Source of the DNA: Spirochaetota bacterium
GTDB taxonomy: Bacteria > Spirochaetota > Spirochaetia > Treponematales > Treponemataceae
Length of the DNA: 64,000 nt
Direction of reading: 5' to 3'
Assembly (NCBI GenBank): GCA_023443865.1
Contig: JAEZST010000011.1
Location: 434,001-498,000 of the forward strand
Shown here: positions 8,526 to 16,563 of the stretch, piece after piece
Layout: each line of letters begins with the position of its first letter
Position numbering within the stretch: position 1 is the stretch's first letter
Notes under the pieces: model-generated
Told to the model about the DNA's origin: nothing
What the model saw: only the letters and a program-made list of their open reading frames with translations
The model's database searches: none
Made by a program: the position numbers and the translations under genes

Positions 8526-10029
8526 TGCCGTAGAAGACCGACTGACGGGGGGAATTCCGGGAACCGAGGGAACCGAGACGGACGAAGCGGCTTTGAAGAT
8601 CCGGGTTCAGGCTCTCCATAACGCCCGCGGTCAGGCAAAAATCGTTGCGAACCCGGTCATGGGCGGCCACCAGCCGGGCGGCCTCGGTGGCCGCGGGCCC
8701 AAGCGCGCCGAGCGTGACCGCGTTCCCCGCGCGAACCTCGCCCACGAGAACCGAACCGATCGCGAGGCCAGCGCCGAAACGCTCCGGAACCGCTACCCCG
8801 CCCATTGCCAGCCGCGTTCGCACGGACGGCCAGCGTTCCCGCATCGACAGGGCGCATTCGACCGCCGCCTTGCACTTGCCGGAGCGTTTGGCGCCGCCGA
8901 ACAGCAAGACTACGGACCCCCCGGTAACGCTCGCGGGAAAGCCGCCGAAATCTTCCGCGCACAGGGCCCACTCCGCGAAATACTCGGCGAGCATATCGAC
9001 CGTGCCCAAGGGGGTCGACGCCTCCGGGTCTTCGCCATCGCGCCCCATCGTCTCGACTAAATCGGAAAGGCCCCAGAGCCCGGCGTGCAGTACGCAATAT
9101 TCGGCGCACCCCGCGGGGAACTTCGCCTGGCTATCGATCCCGCTCCCCGGTCCCGTTCCGTAGACCGATGAGAGCTCCAGATGGAAGGGCTCGGCCTTGT
9201 CCGCTGGCGGAATTTCATAAGGCTCGCTCGCCGGCTCGCTCGCCGGCTCGGCGGAATAGTCGAAAGAAGGGCTTTCGGGAGTCTCAATGGATGTCTCAAC
9301 GGGCGTATCAGCGCGCTTCGCAAGGGCGGCGGCTTCTGCCGGGACGGCTTGCGGGGTCAGGCCCCTTCGGCCCGTCGCGAGGGCGAGGGCGAGAACGGGG
9401 GCGGCGAAGAGCGGATACGCGCCGTACGGAGCCACGGGGAACGCCGCGATACGCGACAGGAAACCCGCCGCGTCCAGGGCCGGCTCCGATCCGCCCAGGG
9501 TTAGCCAAGACCAGGCAAGGAAGAACGCGGCAAGGTTGAGGATCGCCACGAAGCCCTCGAAGAGCCGCGCGGCGAACCGGCCCGAAAGGGCGAGGGAAAG
9601 GGCTTCGGCGAGGCCGAAGGCAAGGGCAAAAGCCCAATACCCCGCCAGGGCGGGCGTGAGCATAAAGCTCGCGCCCGAGCGCAAGGCCAGTACGGTAAAG
9701 GTGAACGGGGTCAGCAGGCTCAAAATAAAACGGGGAAAGGGGAGGCCGCCGTAGGCGGTATGGAGAAGCGCCTGAATGAGCGCCACCGAAAGCAGGACGA
9801 CGGTACCGGAATCGGCGAAAAAGGCGGCCCCGCCCGCGACTGTGGGGTAGCATGGAGAATGAGAATGCCACGCCCACCCCATGACGGCCGGAAAGCCTTT
9901 GCGCCATAAAGAGATAGCCCGGAAAAGCCACGGCGGCGGCCTGCAAAAAACGGGAAGAGAAAATGGGAAAAAGGCGGGCGGAAGGCCGGAAAACGGCCAG
10001 CGGGCGCGGGAGGCTTTAGGGAGCTTCAA
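8509..10029 (-). CDS. Membrane protein with degenerate class III nucleotide cyclase-like domain
   Basis: The protein has an N-terminal half with six or more hydrophobic segments, a Ser/Pro/Glu-rich linker (about residues 240-290) and a C-terminal globular domain. The globular part holds GLAIGSVLVGEVRAGNAV followed by TLGALGPAATEAARLVAAH. That matches the pattern of class III adenylate/guanylate cyclases (G..G.VVVG..G, then G.AVN.AARL). The first metal-binding aspartate region is not clear, so the domain may be catalytically dead or a sensor. The start is uncertain: the longest frame opens with TTG at 10029, and an in-frame ATG lies at 9882. The 3' end overlaps the MFS gene. It sits directly left of the prophage. 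Confidence 0.6.
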   Translation of the reverse strand: MKLPKASRARWPFSGLPPAFFPFSLPVFCRPPPWLFRAISLWRKGFPAVMGWAWHSHSPCYPTVAGGAAFFADSGTVVLLSVALIQALLHTAYGGLPFPRFILSLLTPFTFTVLALRSGASFMLTPALAGYWAFALAFGLAEALSLALSGRFAARLFEGFVAILNLAAFFLAWSWLTLGGSEPALDAAGFLSRIAAFPVAPYGAYPLFAAPVLALALATGRRGLTPQAVPAEAAALAKRADTPVETSIETPESPSFDYSAEPASEPASEPYEIPPADKAEPFHLELSSVYGTGPGSGIDSQAKFPAGCAEYCVLHAGLWGLSDLVETMGRDGEDPEASTPLGTVDMLAEYFAEWALCAEDFGGFPASVTGGSVVLLFGGAKRSGKCKAAVECALSMRERWPSVRTRLAMGGVAVPERFGAGLAIGSVLVGEVRAGNAVTLGALGPAATEAARLVAAHDRVRNDFCLTAGVMESLNPDLQSRFVRLGSLGSRNSPRQSVFYGIKDSP

Positions 10030-10113
10030 ACGGCTTCAAACGCTGATTTTATAAGGGTTTAACGAAAACATGGCGCGGCCGATCCTTGAAGAAGGGGCTT
10101 CGAAAAGGCCGCG

Positions 10114-10258
10114 AAGGCGGGAACCGAAAACGGAGCATCGGAAAAGGTAGGAACCGACCGCCGAAAGACTATACAGAATAAAGAAATAGCAAAGTAAAAC
10201 AATAAAAAGGCTGGAACCACAGGTGGGAACCTAGAAAACATCGCAAGGTGAGAACTAA
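10114..10258 (+). repeat. Five 14-bp left-end repeats, probable transposase binding sites
   Basis: Copies lie at 10114-10127 (AAGGCGGGAACCGA), 10144-10157 (AAGGTAGGAACCGA), 10207-10220 (AAGGCTGGAACCAC), 10220-10233 (CAGGTGGGAACCTA) and 10245-10258 (AAGGTGAGAACTAA). Consensus is AAGGYGGGAACCNA, all in the same orientation. A more diverged copy may sit at 10054-10070. Mu-family phages have several transposase sites at the left end, which is the basis for the function given. The last copy overlaps the repressor stop codon. Confidence 0.6.
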
Positions 10259-10641
10259 GCAGTACCAAGTTGGCGGGACTGAACGTCGACTAATTGCCTC
10301 ATCCGATCAAGAAGCTCGCGAGAGATTTCCTTATTCTCAGCTTCCAGTGTTCGTATTGTGTCTTCCATCTCAGCGATCTCTTTTTTTAAGGCCTCGACCT
10401 CGGGGTCTTCTTTGCGTTGCACCGGCTCGCCGGTTCCCATTCCAAGCAAAAGCCAGTCAAGGCTGATCTGGTACTTCTCAGCGATGGCGACCAGGACGCT
10501 TCTGGACGGCTCGCGCGAACCACGCTCAATCTCGGCAATCACACTTTGCGATACTCCGATCGTCTGAGCGAAATCCTTTTGGCTCAGATTGACCTTGTTT
10601 CGGAGAGCGCGAAATCTGTCTGCGAGATCGTTTTTATCCAA
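10255..10641 (-). CDS. Prophage repressor, XRE-type helix-turn-helix with C-terminal coiled coil
   Basis: This 128-residue protein has an N-terminal Cro/CI-type domain (LRNKVNLSQKDFAQTIGVSQ, then SVIAEIERGSREPS) and a C-terminal coiled coil of alternating E/K/L residues (about 80-120) suited to oligomerisation. It is the only minus-strand gene of the prophage and is divergent from the early operon, the usual position of a Mu-like c repressor. Three palindromic sites in the divergent promoter region are likely operators. It is shorter than Mu c (about 196 residues) and lacks the Mu-type winged helix, so control may be CI-like rather than Mu-like. Confidence 0.85.
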   Translation of the reverse strand: MDKNDLADRFRALRNKVNLSQKDFAQTIGVSQSVIAEIERGSREPSRSVLVAIAEKYQISLDWLLLGMGTGEPVQRKEDPEVEALKKEIAEMEDTIRTLEAENKEISRELLDRMRQLVDVQSRQLGTA

Positions 10642-10676
10642 TCAATCACCTACCGTACTTAAAATCACATAGAAAG

Positions 10677-10705
10677 ATTCTAAACATCGCACAAAAGAAT
10701 TGCAA
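10677..10705 (-). promoter_or_regulatory. Promoter of the prophage repressor gene
   Basis: Read on the minus strand, TTGCAA (plus 10700-10705) and TAGAAT (plus 10677-10682) are separated by exactly 17 bp, a good sigma70-type promoter. It directs transcription towards the repressor at 10641. An ATCGCA half-site at 10686-10691 falls in the spacer, suggesting autoregulation. Confidence 0.7.
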
Positions 10706-10711
10706 CACCCC

Positions 10712-10797
10712 TTGACAATCTTAGTATGCGATATATAATCGCATTATGTGAGGATAAAAAATCACCCGGCGAGATTGCGGGCGTAATTCGCAATCTC
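10712..10797 (+). promoter_or_regulatory. Early lytic promoter with two palindromic operators
   Basis: TTGACA at 10712-10717 and TATAAT at 10734-10739 (16-bp spacer) form a near-perfect promoter for the early operon. The -10 box lies inside the inverted repeat TGCGAT-N5-ATCGCA at 10727-10743, so a protein bound there would block RNA polymerase. A second inverted repeat, GAGATTGCG-N9-CGCAATCTC, lies at 10771-10797. The half-sites share the core TTGCG/TGCGAT with the site at 10686, consistent with one repressor binding all three. Confidence 0.75.
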
Positions 10798-10820
10798 AAT
10801 GCAAAGGAGCCTTTCAGAGT

Positions 10821-11087
10821 ATGGATCAAGCGGCGGCAAAAATCAAGCAGGAGAAGGATAACTGGGAGTTCAAGGACTGGGACCGTCACGCCCGCGTCAT
10901 CCACCTCCTCCAGAAGAAGCGGAAGACCATCACCGAAATGTCCGAGGACATCGGCGAGCGGATCCAGCACGTGTCCACCTGCATCTGGGGTATACCAGGA
11001 CGGCGCATCCCTCGAATTGAAGAAAAGATCGCGGCCTACCTCGGAACAACCAGAGACGAACTCTTCGGGATTGAGAAGGTCGCCTGA
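10821..11087 (+). CDS. Ner-like DNA-binding protein
   Basis: This 88-residue protein begins after a GGAG-type ribosome site. The segment HARVIHLLQKKRKTITEMSE, then IQHVSTCIWGIPGRRIPRIE and EKIAAYLG, fits the Ner/Nlp family. In Mu-like phages Ner is the first early gene and turns down both early and repressor transcription. It lies between the early promoter and the transposase, and its stop codon overlaps the transposase start (TGATG at 11085-11089), so translation is coupled. Confidence 0.8.
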   Translation: MDQAAAKIKQEKDNWEFKDWDRHARVIHLLQKKRKTITEMSEDIGERIQHVSTCIWGIPGRRIPRIEEKIAAYLGTTRDELFGIEKVA

Positions 11088-13087
11088 TGTTCAAGACCTG
11101 GGTCTCCGCGTCAGAAATAGCAGCAGCGCTGTCAATCACAAAGCGCGCCGTGAACAAGCGGGCGACGCAGGGGAACTGGACGAAACGAGCCTTCGACGCA
11201 AACGGCGGGAAGCAGTACCGCTACCGCCTGGCCGACCTGCCGGATGACGTGCAGATCGCCTACGCCGCCAGCTTGCAAACCTCGCTTGAAGACCTTCGGG
11301 AGCAGCTTAAACCCGCTTCAAAAGCCGAAAAGAAGATCAGCATCCCGCGCTATTCCGGGCGCGCCACCAAGACCCGCGACGTGAAGCCCCTGGAGGAAAC
11401 CCCGGAAGCCCGCCTTCAGATCGCCGCCGTCCGCATGCAGGTCGTCAAGGCCTGGTCGGCTTCGGGCCTCACCGTGCAGGATTTCGTGAAAGCCTACAAC
11501 GCGGGCGTGGCCGTGCCGGACCTTCGGGACAAGCTCGGCCCTCACGGTGACATCTCCACCTTCCAGAGCTTCTACCGCTGGCTGGCCAGCTACGAGAAGC
11601 ACGGACTCGCGGGCCTCGCCCCGCAGTACGCCGTCCGTCGCGGCGGCAACGGCGCCACCCTCTCCGAGGAGGAGAAGGAGTATATCCGCGCCCTGTACCT
11701 GGACGACAGCCGCCCGAGCTGCCGCACCGTCGAGCGCGACCTCCCGCAGTTCATCGGCCACGACGTGAGCTACTGGATCATCTATCGCTACCTGAAAGAG
11801 GAAATCCCCGCGTCGGTCAAGACCTTCTACCGCGAAGGAGAGAAGAAGTACCACGACCGCTTCGATCCCTATATCTCCCGCGACTACTCCCTCGTCCGCT
11901 CCATGGAATGGGGCGTCGCCGACCACCACATGTTCGACTTCATGGTCGTCCACGAAGGCCGCATCTTCCGGCCCTGGCTCACCGCCTTCATCGACATGCG
12001 GAGCCGCCTCGTGACCGGCTGGCACATCGACGTGATCCCGTCCAGCCTCACCATCCTCCGCGCCCTCGATCCGACTCTCCGGGACTACGGCCCCTTCGAG
12101 AACCTCCTCATCGACAACGGCAAGGACTTCAAGTGCATGTGGCTCGCCGGTACCACCTGGAAGGAGCGGAGGACGAAGCCCGACGAGGACTTCCTCTCCC
12201 TGGCCGAGGGCGTCTACCACGACTGCGGCTTCAACCTGCACTTCACCCAGCCCTATCGCGGCCAGAGTAAGCCCATCGAGCGCTTCTTCGGCACCGTCAT
12301 CGAGCTGTTCTCTAAGCGCATGGAGACCTACGTGGGCTCCAACACCTCCACCCGCCCGGACGAGGCCAAGCTCTACTGGGGCAGGATCGACGGCCGGGAC
12401 AAGGTGCCCGTCACCCTCACCCTGGACGACGTGCGCCGCGAGTTCGCCTCCTTCGTCGCCTGGTACAACGCCCAGTGGGCGCACTCCGGCGACGGCATGG
12501 ACGGCAAGAACCCGCTCCGCGTCTTCCAGGAGAACCTCACCGTCCGGCGCGTTATGCCCGAACCCTTCCGCCTCTACGTGATGACCCGGCGCGAGAAGCG
12601 AACCATCCAGCGCAACGGCGTCACCATCGACGGCGTGGAGTACTTCACCCCCGAGATGATCGAGCATACCGGCGACCAGGTGGAAGTCCGGCGCGGCCTC
12701 GATGACGTGGGCAAGGTGAGCGTCTGGAAGCTCCCGGAGCGCACGTTCCTCTACTACGCCTACAACGACATCCTGCGCGACATGGGCGTCCCCGAGGAGA
12801 ACGTCCGGCGCGCCAAGCAGGTCACCAAGGAGCAGCGGAAGCTCATCAAGCAGGACGCGGAGATCCGCGAGACCGTCCGCAAGATCAGGAAGCGGCCCGA
12901 CCAGCTCCTGGCCGACGAGGCCCTGGCCGCCGCACCCGCCTACCCCGAGGGCCAGATCCTCCAGGTGGTCAACGGCGACGTGGCCCTCCCCGACGAAAAG
13001 GGGTGCGTACCGCGCGGCGGCGTCCTCCAGCTGCACCCCGACCGGCCCGAGAAGCGGCGGCTCCGGCTCCCCACGGACCCGGACTAG
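11087..13087 (+). CDS. Mu-type DDE transposase (MuA homologue)
   Basis: This 666-residue protein matches MuA (663 residues) in size and layout. An N-terminal MuA-type DNA-binding domain (WVSASEIAAALSITKRAVNK) is followed by an RNase H-fold core whose DDE residues appear as D279 (GVADHHMFDF), D343 (LLIDNGKDFK) and E398 (SKPIERFFGT). These are nearly the same positions as in Mu (D269, D336, E392). A C-terminal beta-barrel and basic tail follow. The protein cuts and joins prophage ends during integration and replicative transposition. It is coupled to the Ner-like gene upstream and followed by the MuB-like ATPase. Confidence 0.95.
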   Translation: MFKTWVSASEIAAALSITKRAVNKRATQGNWTKRAFDANGGKQYRYRLADLPDDVQIAYAASLQTSLEDLREQLKPASKAEKKISIPRYSGRATKTRDVKPLEETPEARLQIAAVRMQVVKAWSASGLTVQDFVKAYNAGVAVPDLRDKLGPHGDISTFQSFYRWLASYEKHGLAGLAPQYAVRRGGNGATLSEEEKEYIRALYLDDSRPSCRTVERDLPQFIGHDVSYWIIYRYLKEEIPASVKTFYREGEKKYHDRFDPYISRDYSLVRSMEWGVADHHMFDFMVVHEGRIFRPWLTAFIDMRSRLVTGWHIDVIPSSLTILRALDPTLRDYGPFENLLIDNGKDFKCMWLAGTTWKERRTKPDEDFLSLAEGVYHDCGFNLHFTQPYRGQSKPIERFFGTVIELFSKRMETYVGSNTSTRPDEAKLYWGRIDGRDKVPVTLTLDDVRREFASFVAWYNAQWAHSGDGMDGKNPLRVFQENLTVRRVMPEPFRLYVMTRREKRTIQRNGVTIDGVEYFTPEMIEHTGDQVEVRRGLDDVGKVSVWKLPERTFLYYAYNDILRDMGVPEENVRRAKQVTKEQRKLIKQDAEIRETVRKIRKRPDQLLADEALAAAPAYPEGQILQVVNGDVALPDEKGCVPRGGVLQLHPDRPEKRRLRLPTDPD

Positions 13088-13147
13088 ACACGGCAATCCC
13101 CGCCCCGTGGGGGCGGTTTAGAACGACGGCACAAGGAGCGAACGAGT

Positions 13148-14074
13148 ATGGAAAAGAAGGAGACCGAGTACAACGAGGAGCTGTACGCCCGGTTCTTCGA
13201 GCTGGTGGGAACGCCGGACGAGAAGAAGCGCATCAGCCAGAGCAAGGCCGCGCAGGCCCTGGGCTACTCCTCGGGCGTCGTCAGCGCCTACAAGAGCCGG
13301 AGCTACAACGGCAACGTGAAGACCCTGGAGGAGAAGATCGAGGCGTGGCTCAAGCGCGAGGCGCGCCGCCTTGAGAAGGTGGACATCCCCACCGCCGAGA
13401 CCTCCGTCATGGACCAGGTGCGCAAGGCCGCGACCATCGCCCAGGACGACGCGGACATCGCCGTGATCGTCGGCGACGCGGGCACCGGCAAGACCACGGC
13501 CCTCCGGCGCTACGAGGCGGAAAGCCACTCGGCCTTCCTGATCGAGGTTGACCCGAGCTTTACCAAGAACGTGCTCGTGACCGAGATCGCCCGCGCCCTG
13601 GGCGTGGACGTGAAGGGCGGCATGACGGTCGTGATCGGCCGCATCGTGGAAGCCCTGCGGGAGCGGGACGCGGTCCTCATCATCGACGAGGCCGACTACC
13701 TTTCCGACAGCTCCCTGGAGCTGGTGCGCCGGATCATCAACGACAAGGCCCGCACCGGCATCGTGCTCGCCGGGCTCCCGCGCCTTGAGTACAAGCTCCG
13801 CAACCTCCGCAACGACCACGAGCAGCTCGCGTCCCGCGTCGGCGTCCTCCTCAAGGTTGGCCGCATGAAGCGGACGGACGCGGTGAAGATCCTCGGCGGC
13901 GTCTGGAAGGACCTGCCCAAGGACACCGTGGACGCCTTCGTGAACGTGGCGGGCGGCTCGGTGCGCACCCTCACGAAGCTCATCGGCCGGGTGCACCAGG
14001 TCATGGGATTGAACCGGCTCGACGTGCCCGACTCCGACGTGGTCGCGGCCGCCGGTGAACTGTTGATGCGGTAA
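13148..14074 (+). CDS. MuB-like AAA+ ATPase, transposition target selector
   Basis: This 308-residue protein has an N-terminal helix-turn-helix (SQSKAAQALGYSSGVVSAYK), Walker A GDAGTGKTT (109-117) and Walker B LIIDEAD (177-183). It has a C-terminal basic DNA-binding part like MuB (312 residues). MuB forms ATP-dependent filaments on DNA, delivers target DNA to MuA and protects the prophage from self-insertion. A good ribosome site precedes the ATG. The gene follows transposase A after 60 bp, as in Mu. Confidence 0.94.
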   Translation: MEKKETEYNEELYARFFELVGTPDEKKRISQSKAAQALGYSSGVVSAYKSRSYNGNVKTLEEKIEAWLKREARRLEKVDIPTAETSVMDQVRKAATIAQDDADIAVIVGDAGTGKTTALRRYEAESHSAFLIEVDPSFTKNVLVTEIARALGVDVKGGMTVVIGRIVEALRERDAVLIIDEADYLSDSSLELVRRIINDKARTGIVLAGLPRLEYKLRNLRNDHEQLASRVGVLLKVGRMKRTDAVKILGGVWKDLPKDTVDAFVNVAGGSVRTLTKLIGRVHQVMGLNRLDVPDSDVVAAAGELLMR

Positions 14075-14085
14075 GGAGGGGAACG

Positions 14086-14217
14086 ATGCAGGGAATGATC
14101 TACCGGGCGGCCATCGCCGTCAAGGAAGCCGGGGAGCGCTGGGGAAGCTCGACGCTCATCCGGATGGGGCTCGCCCTCGGCGACTTCGCGCGCTCGCTCC
14201 GGATCAAGCGATCATGA
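14086..14217 (+). CDS. Small early phage protein (43 residues)
   Basis: An AAGGAGGGG ribosome site lies just before the ATG, 11 bp after the MuB-like gene. The 43-residue product starts MQGMIYRAAIAVKEAGERWG and is mostly amphipathic helix with a basic end. Its TGA overlaps the next ATG (ATGA). I do not recognise it. Mu has several small accessory early genes here of unclear function. Support comes from the ribosome site and tight packing, not homology. Confidence 0.5.
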   Translation: MQGMIYRAAIAVKEAGERWGSSTLIRMGLALGDFARSLRIKRS

Positions 14218-14402
14218 GCATGGGCGCGCCCAGGATGGAGCGGCGCATGAACCGCCGCAAGGCCAAGCAGGCGATCCGGGAGCTTTCCTCCCGGACGCCT
14301 TCGGCCGAAAACGACGCGGCCGGGAATCCCTGGCAGGCCCCGGCCGCGTCCGAAGTACTTGAACACGAAGAGCATACCCAGAGAGGGAGGAAGTGTCTAT
14401 GA
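14214..14402 (+). CDS. Small early phage protein (62 residues)
   Basis: This 62-residue product overlaps the previous stop codon by 4 bp (ATGA) and ends just inside the start of the DUF3164-like gene. The N-terminus is basic (ERRMNRRKAKQAIRELSS) and the rest is low complexity. No family is recognised. Packing within a chain of overlapping genes is the main support; it could be spurious. Confidence 0.4.
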   Translation: MSMGAPRMERRMNRRKAKQAIRELSSRTPSAENDAAGNPWQAPAASEVLEHEEHTQRGRKCL

Positions 14403-15022
14403 GCGAAGCGACGGTAGCTACCGACGGCAAGAAGTACATGAAGGACGGCCAGGGGCGCATGGTTCCCCTGGACATGGTGGCCGAGATCGACCGCCTGCGC
14501 GACGACGTGGTCCGCGAGACCATCGAGCGCGCCATGAGCACGCAAAAAGATATCCGCGCCTGCAAGGGGCGGATCATGGAAGACCTCAAGAGCTTCATCG
14601 ACATCTCGTCGGAACGCTTCGGGGTCAAGCTGGGCGGGAAGAAGGGCAACGTCACCCTGACCAGCTTCGACGGCGAGTTCAAGGTCATCATCGCCGTGAA
14701 CGAGAACATCTTCTTCGACGAGCGCCTGCAGGTGGCCAAGGAACTGATCGACGAGTGCATCCGCGAATGGTCCGAAGGCTCGCGGAGCGAGATTCAAGTC
14801 CTGGTGAACGACGCCTTCTACGTCGATAAGCAGGGCAAGATCAACACCAACCGCATCCTCGGCCTGCGCCGCCTAGCCATCGAGCATCCGAAGTGGCAGA
14901 AGGCCATGGAGGCCATCACCGAAAGCATCCAGGTGTCCGGCTCCAAGGAGTACGTCCGGTTTTACCGGCGAAACAAGGATGACGGATACGACCAGATCAG
15001 CCTTGATCTGGCGTCCCTGTAG
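14399..15022 (+). CDS. DUF3164-like Mu-family early protein
   Basis: This 207-residue protein begins with the segment KYMKDGQGRMVPLDMVAEID and contains GKKGNVTLTSFDGEFKVIIA, both typical of the DUF3164 family found in the early region of Mu-like phages. Its biochemical role is unknown; the position suggests a part in replication or early host take-over. I chose the ATG at 14399, eight bases after GGAGG, over a GTG two codons upstream that sits too close to it. It follows the small accessory genes and precedes three tiny genes and GemA. Confidence 0.8.
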   Translation: MSEATVATDGKKYMKDGQGRMVPLDMVAEIDRLRDDVVRETIERAMSTQKDIRACKGRIMEDLKSFIDISSERFGVKLGGKKGNVTLTSFDGEFKVIIAVNENIFFDERLQVAKELIDECIREWSEGSRSEIQVLVNDAFYVDKQGKINTNRILGLRRLAIEHPKWQKAMEAITESIQVSGSKEYVRFYRRNKDDGYDQISLDLASL

Positions 15023-15112
15023 GAAGCGAAACGGCGGGCCGCCTGTGCGGCCCTGTCCGTCGTCCGGGGGCGGCGCCTCGGGCCTGATGAGCAGCCAAAG
15101 GAGCAAAGCGCG

Positions 15113-15250
15113 ATGCAGATAGTCGGGGCCGTTCTCGGGATCCTGTTTCTCGCGGTCGTCATGGTGGCGCTCGCCGTGCTGGCCTTCGGGCCGTTCGTCC
15201 TGGACGAGCTGGCGGAGCGCAAGAAGCGCGCCGGGAAGGCCGCCGAATGA
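15113..15250 (+). CDS. Small single-span membrane protein (45 residues)
   Basis: An AAAGGAG ribosome site precedes an ATG that opens a 45-residue product. A long hydrophobic stretch (about residues 3-30) is followed by a charged tail (LDELAERKKRAGKAAE). Its TGA overlaps the next ATG. It probably sits in the inner membrane. No family is recognised; small membrane proteins are common in early regions of phages. Confidence 0.5.
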   Translation: MQIVGAVLGILFLAVVMVALAVLAFGPFVLDELAERKKRAGKAAE

Positions 15251-15372
15251 CCGGCGTCCTCGTCGCTTGCGGCGTCGGCCTCTACGCGGTCCTGCTGTTC
15301 TTCGCCTGGGCGCTGGTCCGCGTGGGCTCGCGCCCGATTCCCAAACCGGACGGGGCGGAGCGTGAGGACTGA
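15247..15372 (+). CDS. Small membrane protein (41 residues)
   Basis: The ATG overlaps the preceding stop codon (ATGA). The 41-residue product has one hydrophobic helix (GVLVACGVGLYAVLLFFAWA) and a short polar tail. Two adjacent tiny membrane proteins could work as a pair, but this is a guess from position only. Confidence 0.45.
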   Translation: MTGVLVACGVGLYAVLLFFAWALVRVGSRPIPKPDGAERED

Positions 15373-15550
15373 CCTCTTGCTCCAGGTGGAAGCGGTGGGG
15401 ACCGCCGACGCCCGCGAGCTTGCCGCCAAGATCGCCGAGGCCATCGCGGGCCTGGACGGGATCCGGAGCGTGAAGTTACTGGCGTCGCGGCCGTATACCG
15501 CGCCACCGGGAGAGGCCCGGCAGCCAATGAGCGAACGGCTGCCGGGCTAA
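15362..15550 (+). CDS. Small phage protein (62 residues)
   Basis: A GTG start overlaps the end of the preceding gene by 11 bp. The product has a mixed helix/strand pattern (LLLQVEAVGTADARELAAKI, then AGLDGIRSVKLLAS) that could form a small ferredoxin-like alpha/beta fold. No family is assigned. The gene ends 27 bp before GemA. Confidence 0.4.
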   Translation: MRTDLLLQVEAVGTADARELAAKIAEAIAGLDGIRSVKLLASRPYTAPPGEARQPMSERLPG

Positions 15551-15577
15551 GCCATTACGAAACAAGGAGCGTATCAA

Positions 15578-16072
15578 ATGGGAGGGGACACGGTGAAAAG
15601 GGCACCGCACGTCATGATCACGAACAAGCGGAGCAAGATGAGCCTGATCCATATCGCCAAGGAAAAGTGCGGTCTGGATGACGAGTCCTACCGTGCCTTG
15701 CTTTCCGGCGCGGCGGGCATCGGAAGCGCCAGGGAGATGGAGTGGGAAGACCAATTCAGCGCCATCATGGACGCCTTCGAGCAGCTGGGATTCCAGAGCT
15801 GGAAGAAGGAAGGGAAGACCAATTCCCGCCCCCGGTGGACGGATGAATGGGCCTGCAAGCCGGGCCAGCGAGCCAAGATCGAAGTCATGTGGAAAACCTG
15901 CGCCCGCAACAAGGACGAGGCGGCCCTGCGGGCCTTCATCCGCAGGATCGCGCACGTCGATTCCCCGCGCTTCTTGAATACCTTCCTCGCGCGGAAGGTG
16001 ATCCTCGCGCTGGAGAAGATGATGCTCGCCGAGGGTTACGACCCGGTATCGGGCGGGAGGCTCGCGAAATGA
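15578..16072 (+). CDS. gemA: GemA-like regulatory protein (Mu gp16 family)
   Basis: This 164-residue protein has the family pattern: the N-terminal segment KMSLIHIAKEKCGLDDESYR, a central WEDQF region, then RPRWTDEWACKPGQRAKIEV and a C-terminal helical block (ALRAFIRRIAHVDSPRFLN). In Mu, GemA influences host gene expression and DNA relaxation. A good AAGGAG ribosome site precedes the ATG. Its stop overlaps a very short coding stretch (16069-16125) that may couple translation to the next gene. Confidence 0.88.
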   Translation: MGGDTVKRAPHVMITNKRSKMSLIHIAKEKCGLDDESYRALLSGAAGIGSAREMEWEDQFSAIMDAFEQLGFQSWKKEGKTNSRPRWTDEWACKPGQRAKIEVMWKTCARNKDEAALRAFIRRIAHVDSPRFLNTFLARKVILALEKMMLAEGYDPVSGGRLAK

Positions 16073-16111
16073 GGCGTTCCCGTTTTACCCCCCCCACCGC
16101 AGGTACGGCAG

Positions 16112-16303
16112 ATGGTCTTGATTGAGGAAACGACCTGCGGGCGAGCCCTTGAGCTGGCCGCCTGGCTCAAGGGGGAGATCGGCACCCTGCGCGTCCGCGT
16201 TGACGCCCAGCGCGCCGTCATCCGAGAAGCCGAGGACTGCCTGCTCGAAGCGCGGGACATCCTCGCCCAGGCGCGACAAGAAGAGTTATTTAAGGACGCA
16301 TAA
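16112..16303 (+). CDS. Small helical phage protein (63 residues)
   Basis: This 63-residue, almost wholly helical product (LKGEIGTLRVRVDAQRAVIR, then EAEDCLLEARDILAQ) would form a coiled coil. It ends at the start codon of the Mor-like gene (TAATG). Upstream, a 19-codon frame (16069-16125) begins in the GemA stop and could deliver ribosomes by coupling. No family is recognised. Confidence 0.45.
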   Translation: MVLIEETTCGRALELAAWLKGEIGTLRVRVDAQRAVIREAEDCLLEARDILAQARQEELFKDA

Positions 16304-16563
16304 TGGACGATAGAAACGACGCTTTCGAGCTGTTAAAAGAGCTTCTCGGCCCCGAGCTGGCCCTCCGCGTGGCCGACTCCTTCGCCGGGACAGCTCTCTA
16401 CATACCCAAGAACATCATCACCGCCGAGCGTCACCGGGCCATCCGGAAAGAGTTCCAGGACGGCGCCGACTATCGAAGCCTGGCCATCCGCTACGGATAC
16501 ACCCAGAGCCACATCCGCAAGATCGTCCACGAGAAGGTGACAAGCCAATCAGGGAAAGCATGA
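16303..16563 (+). CDS. mor: Mor-like middle transcription activator
   Basis: This 86-residue protein carries the Mor/C-type pattern: a dimerisation segment with GTALYIPKNI, then AERHRAIRKEFQDGADYRSL AIRYG and a helix-turn-helix YTQSHIRKIVHEK at the C-terminus. Mor activates the Mu middle promoter and sits at the end of the early operon, as here. It is shorter than Mu Mor (129 residues), having little N-terminal extension. A 13-bp sequence at 16593-16605, just downstream, recurs inverted before the lysis block and may be its target. Confidence 0.82.
   Translation: MDDRNDAFELLKELLGPELALRVADSFAGTALYIPKNIITAERHRAIRKEFQDGADYRSLAIRYGYTQSHIRKIVHEKVTSQSGKA

Noticed and set aside
11318..13096. 592-codon minus-strand frame
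   Set aside because: Shadow of the MuA-like transposase in GC-rich DNA; composition is unnatural (rich in Gly/Val/Asp/Glu/His) and no motif is present.
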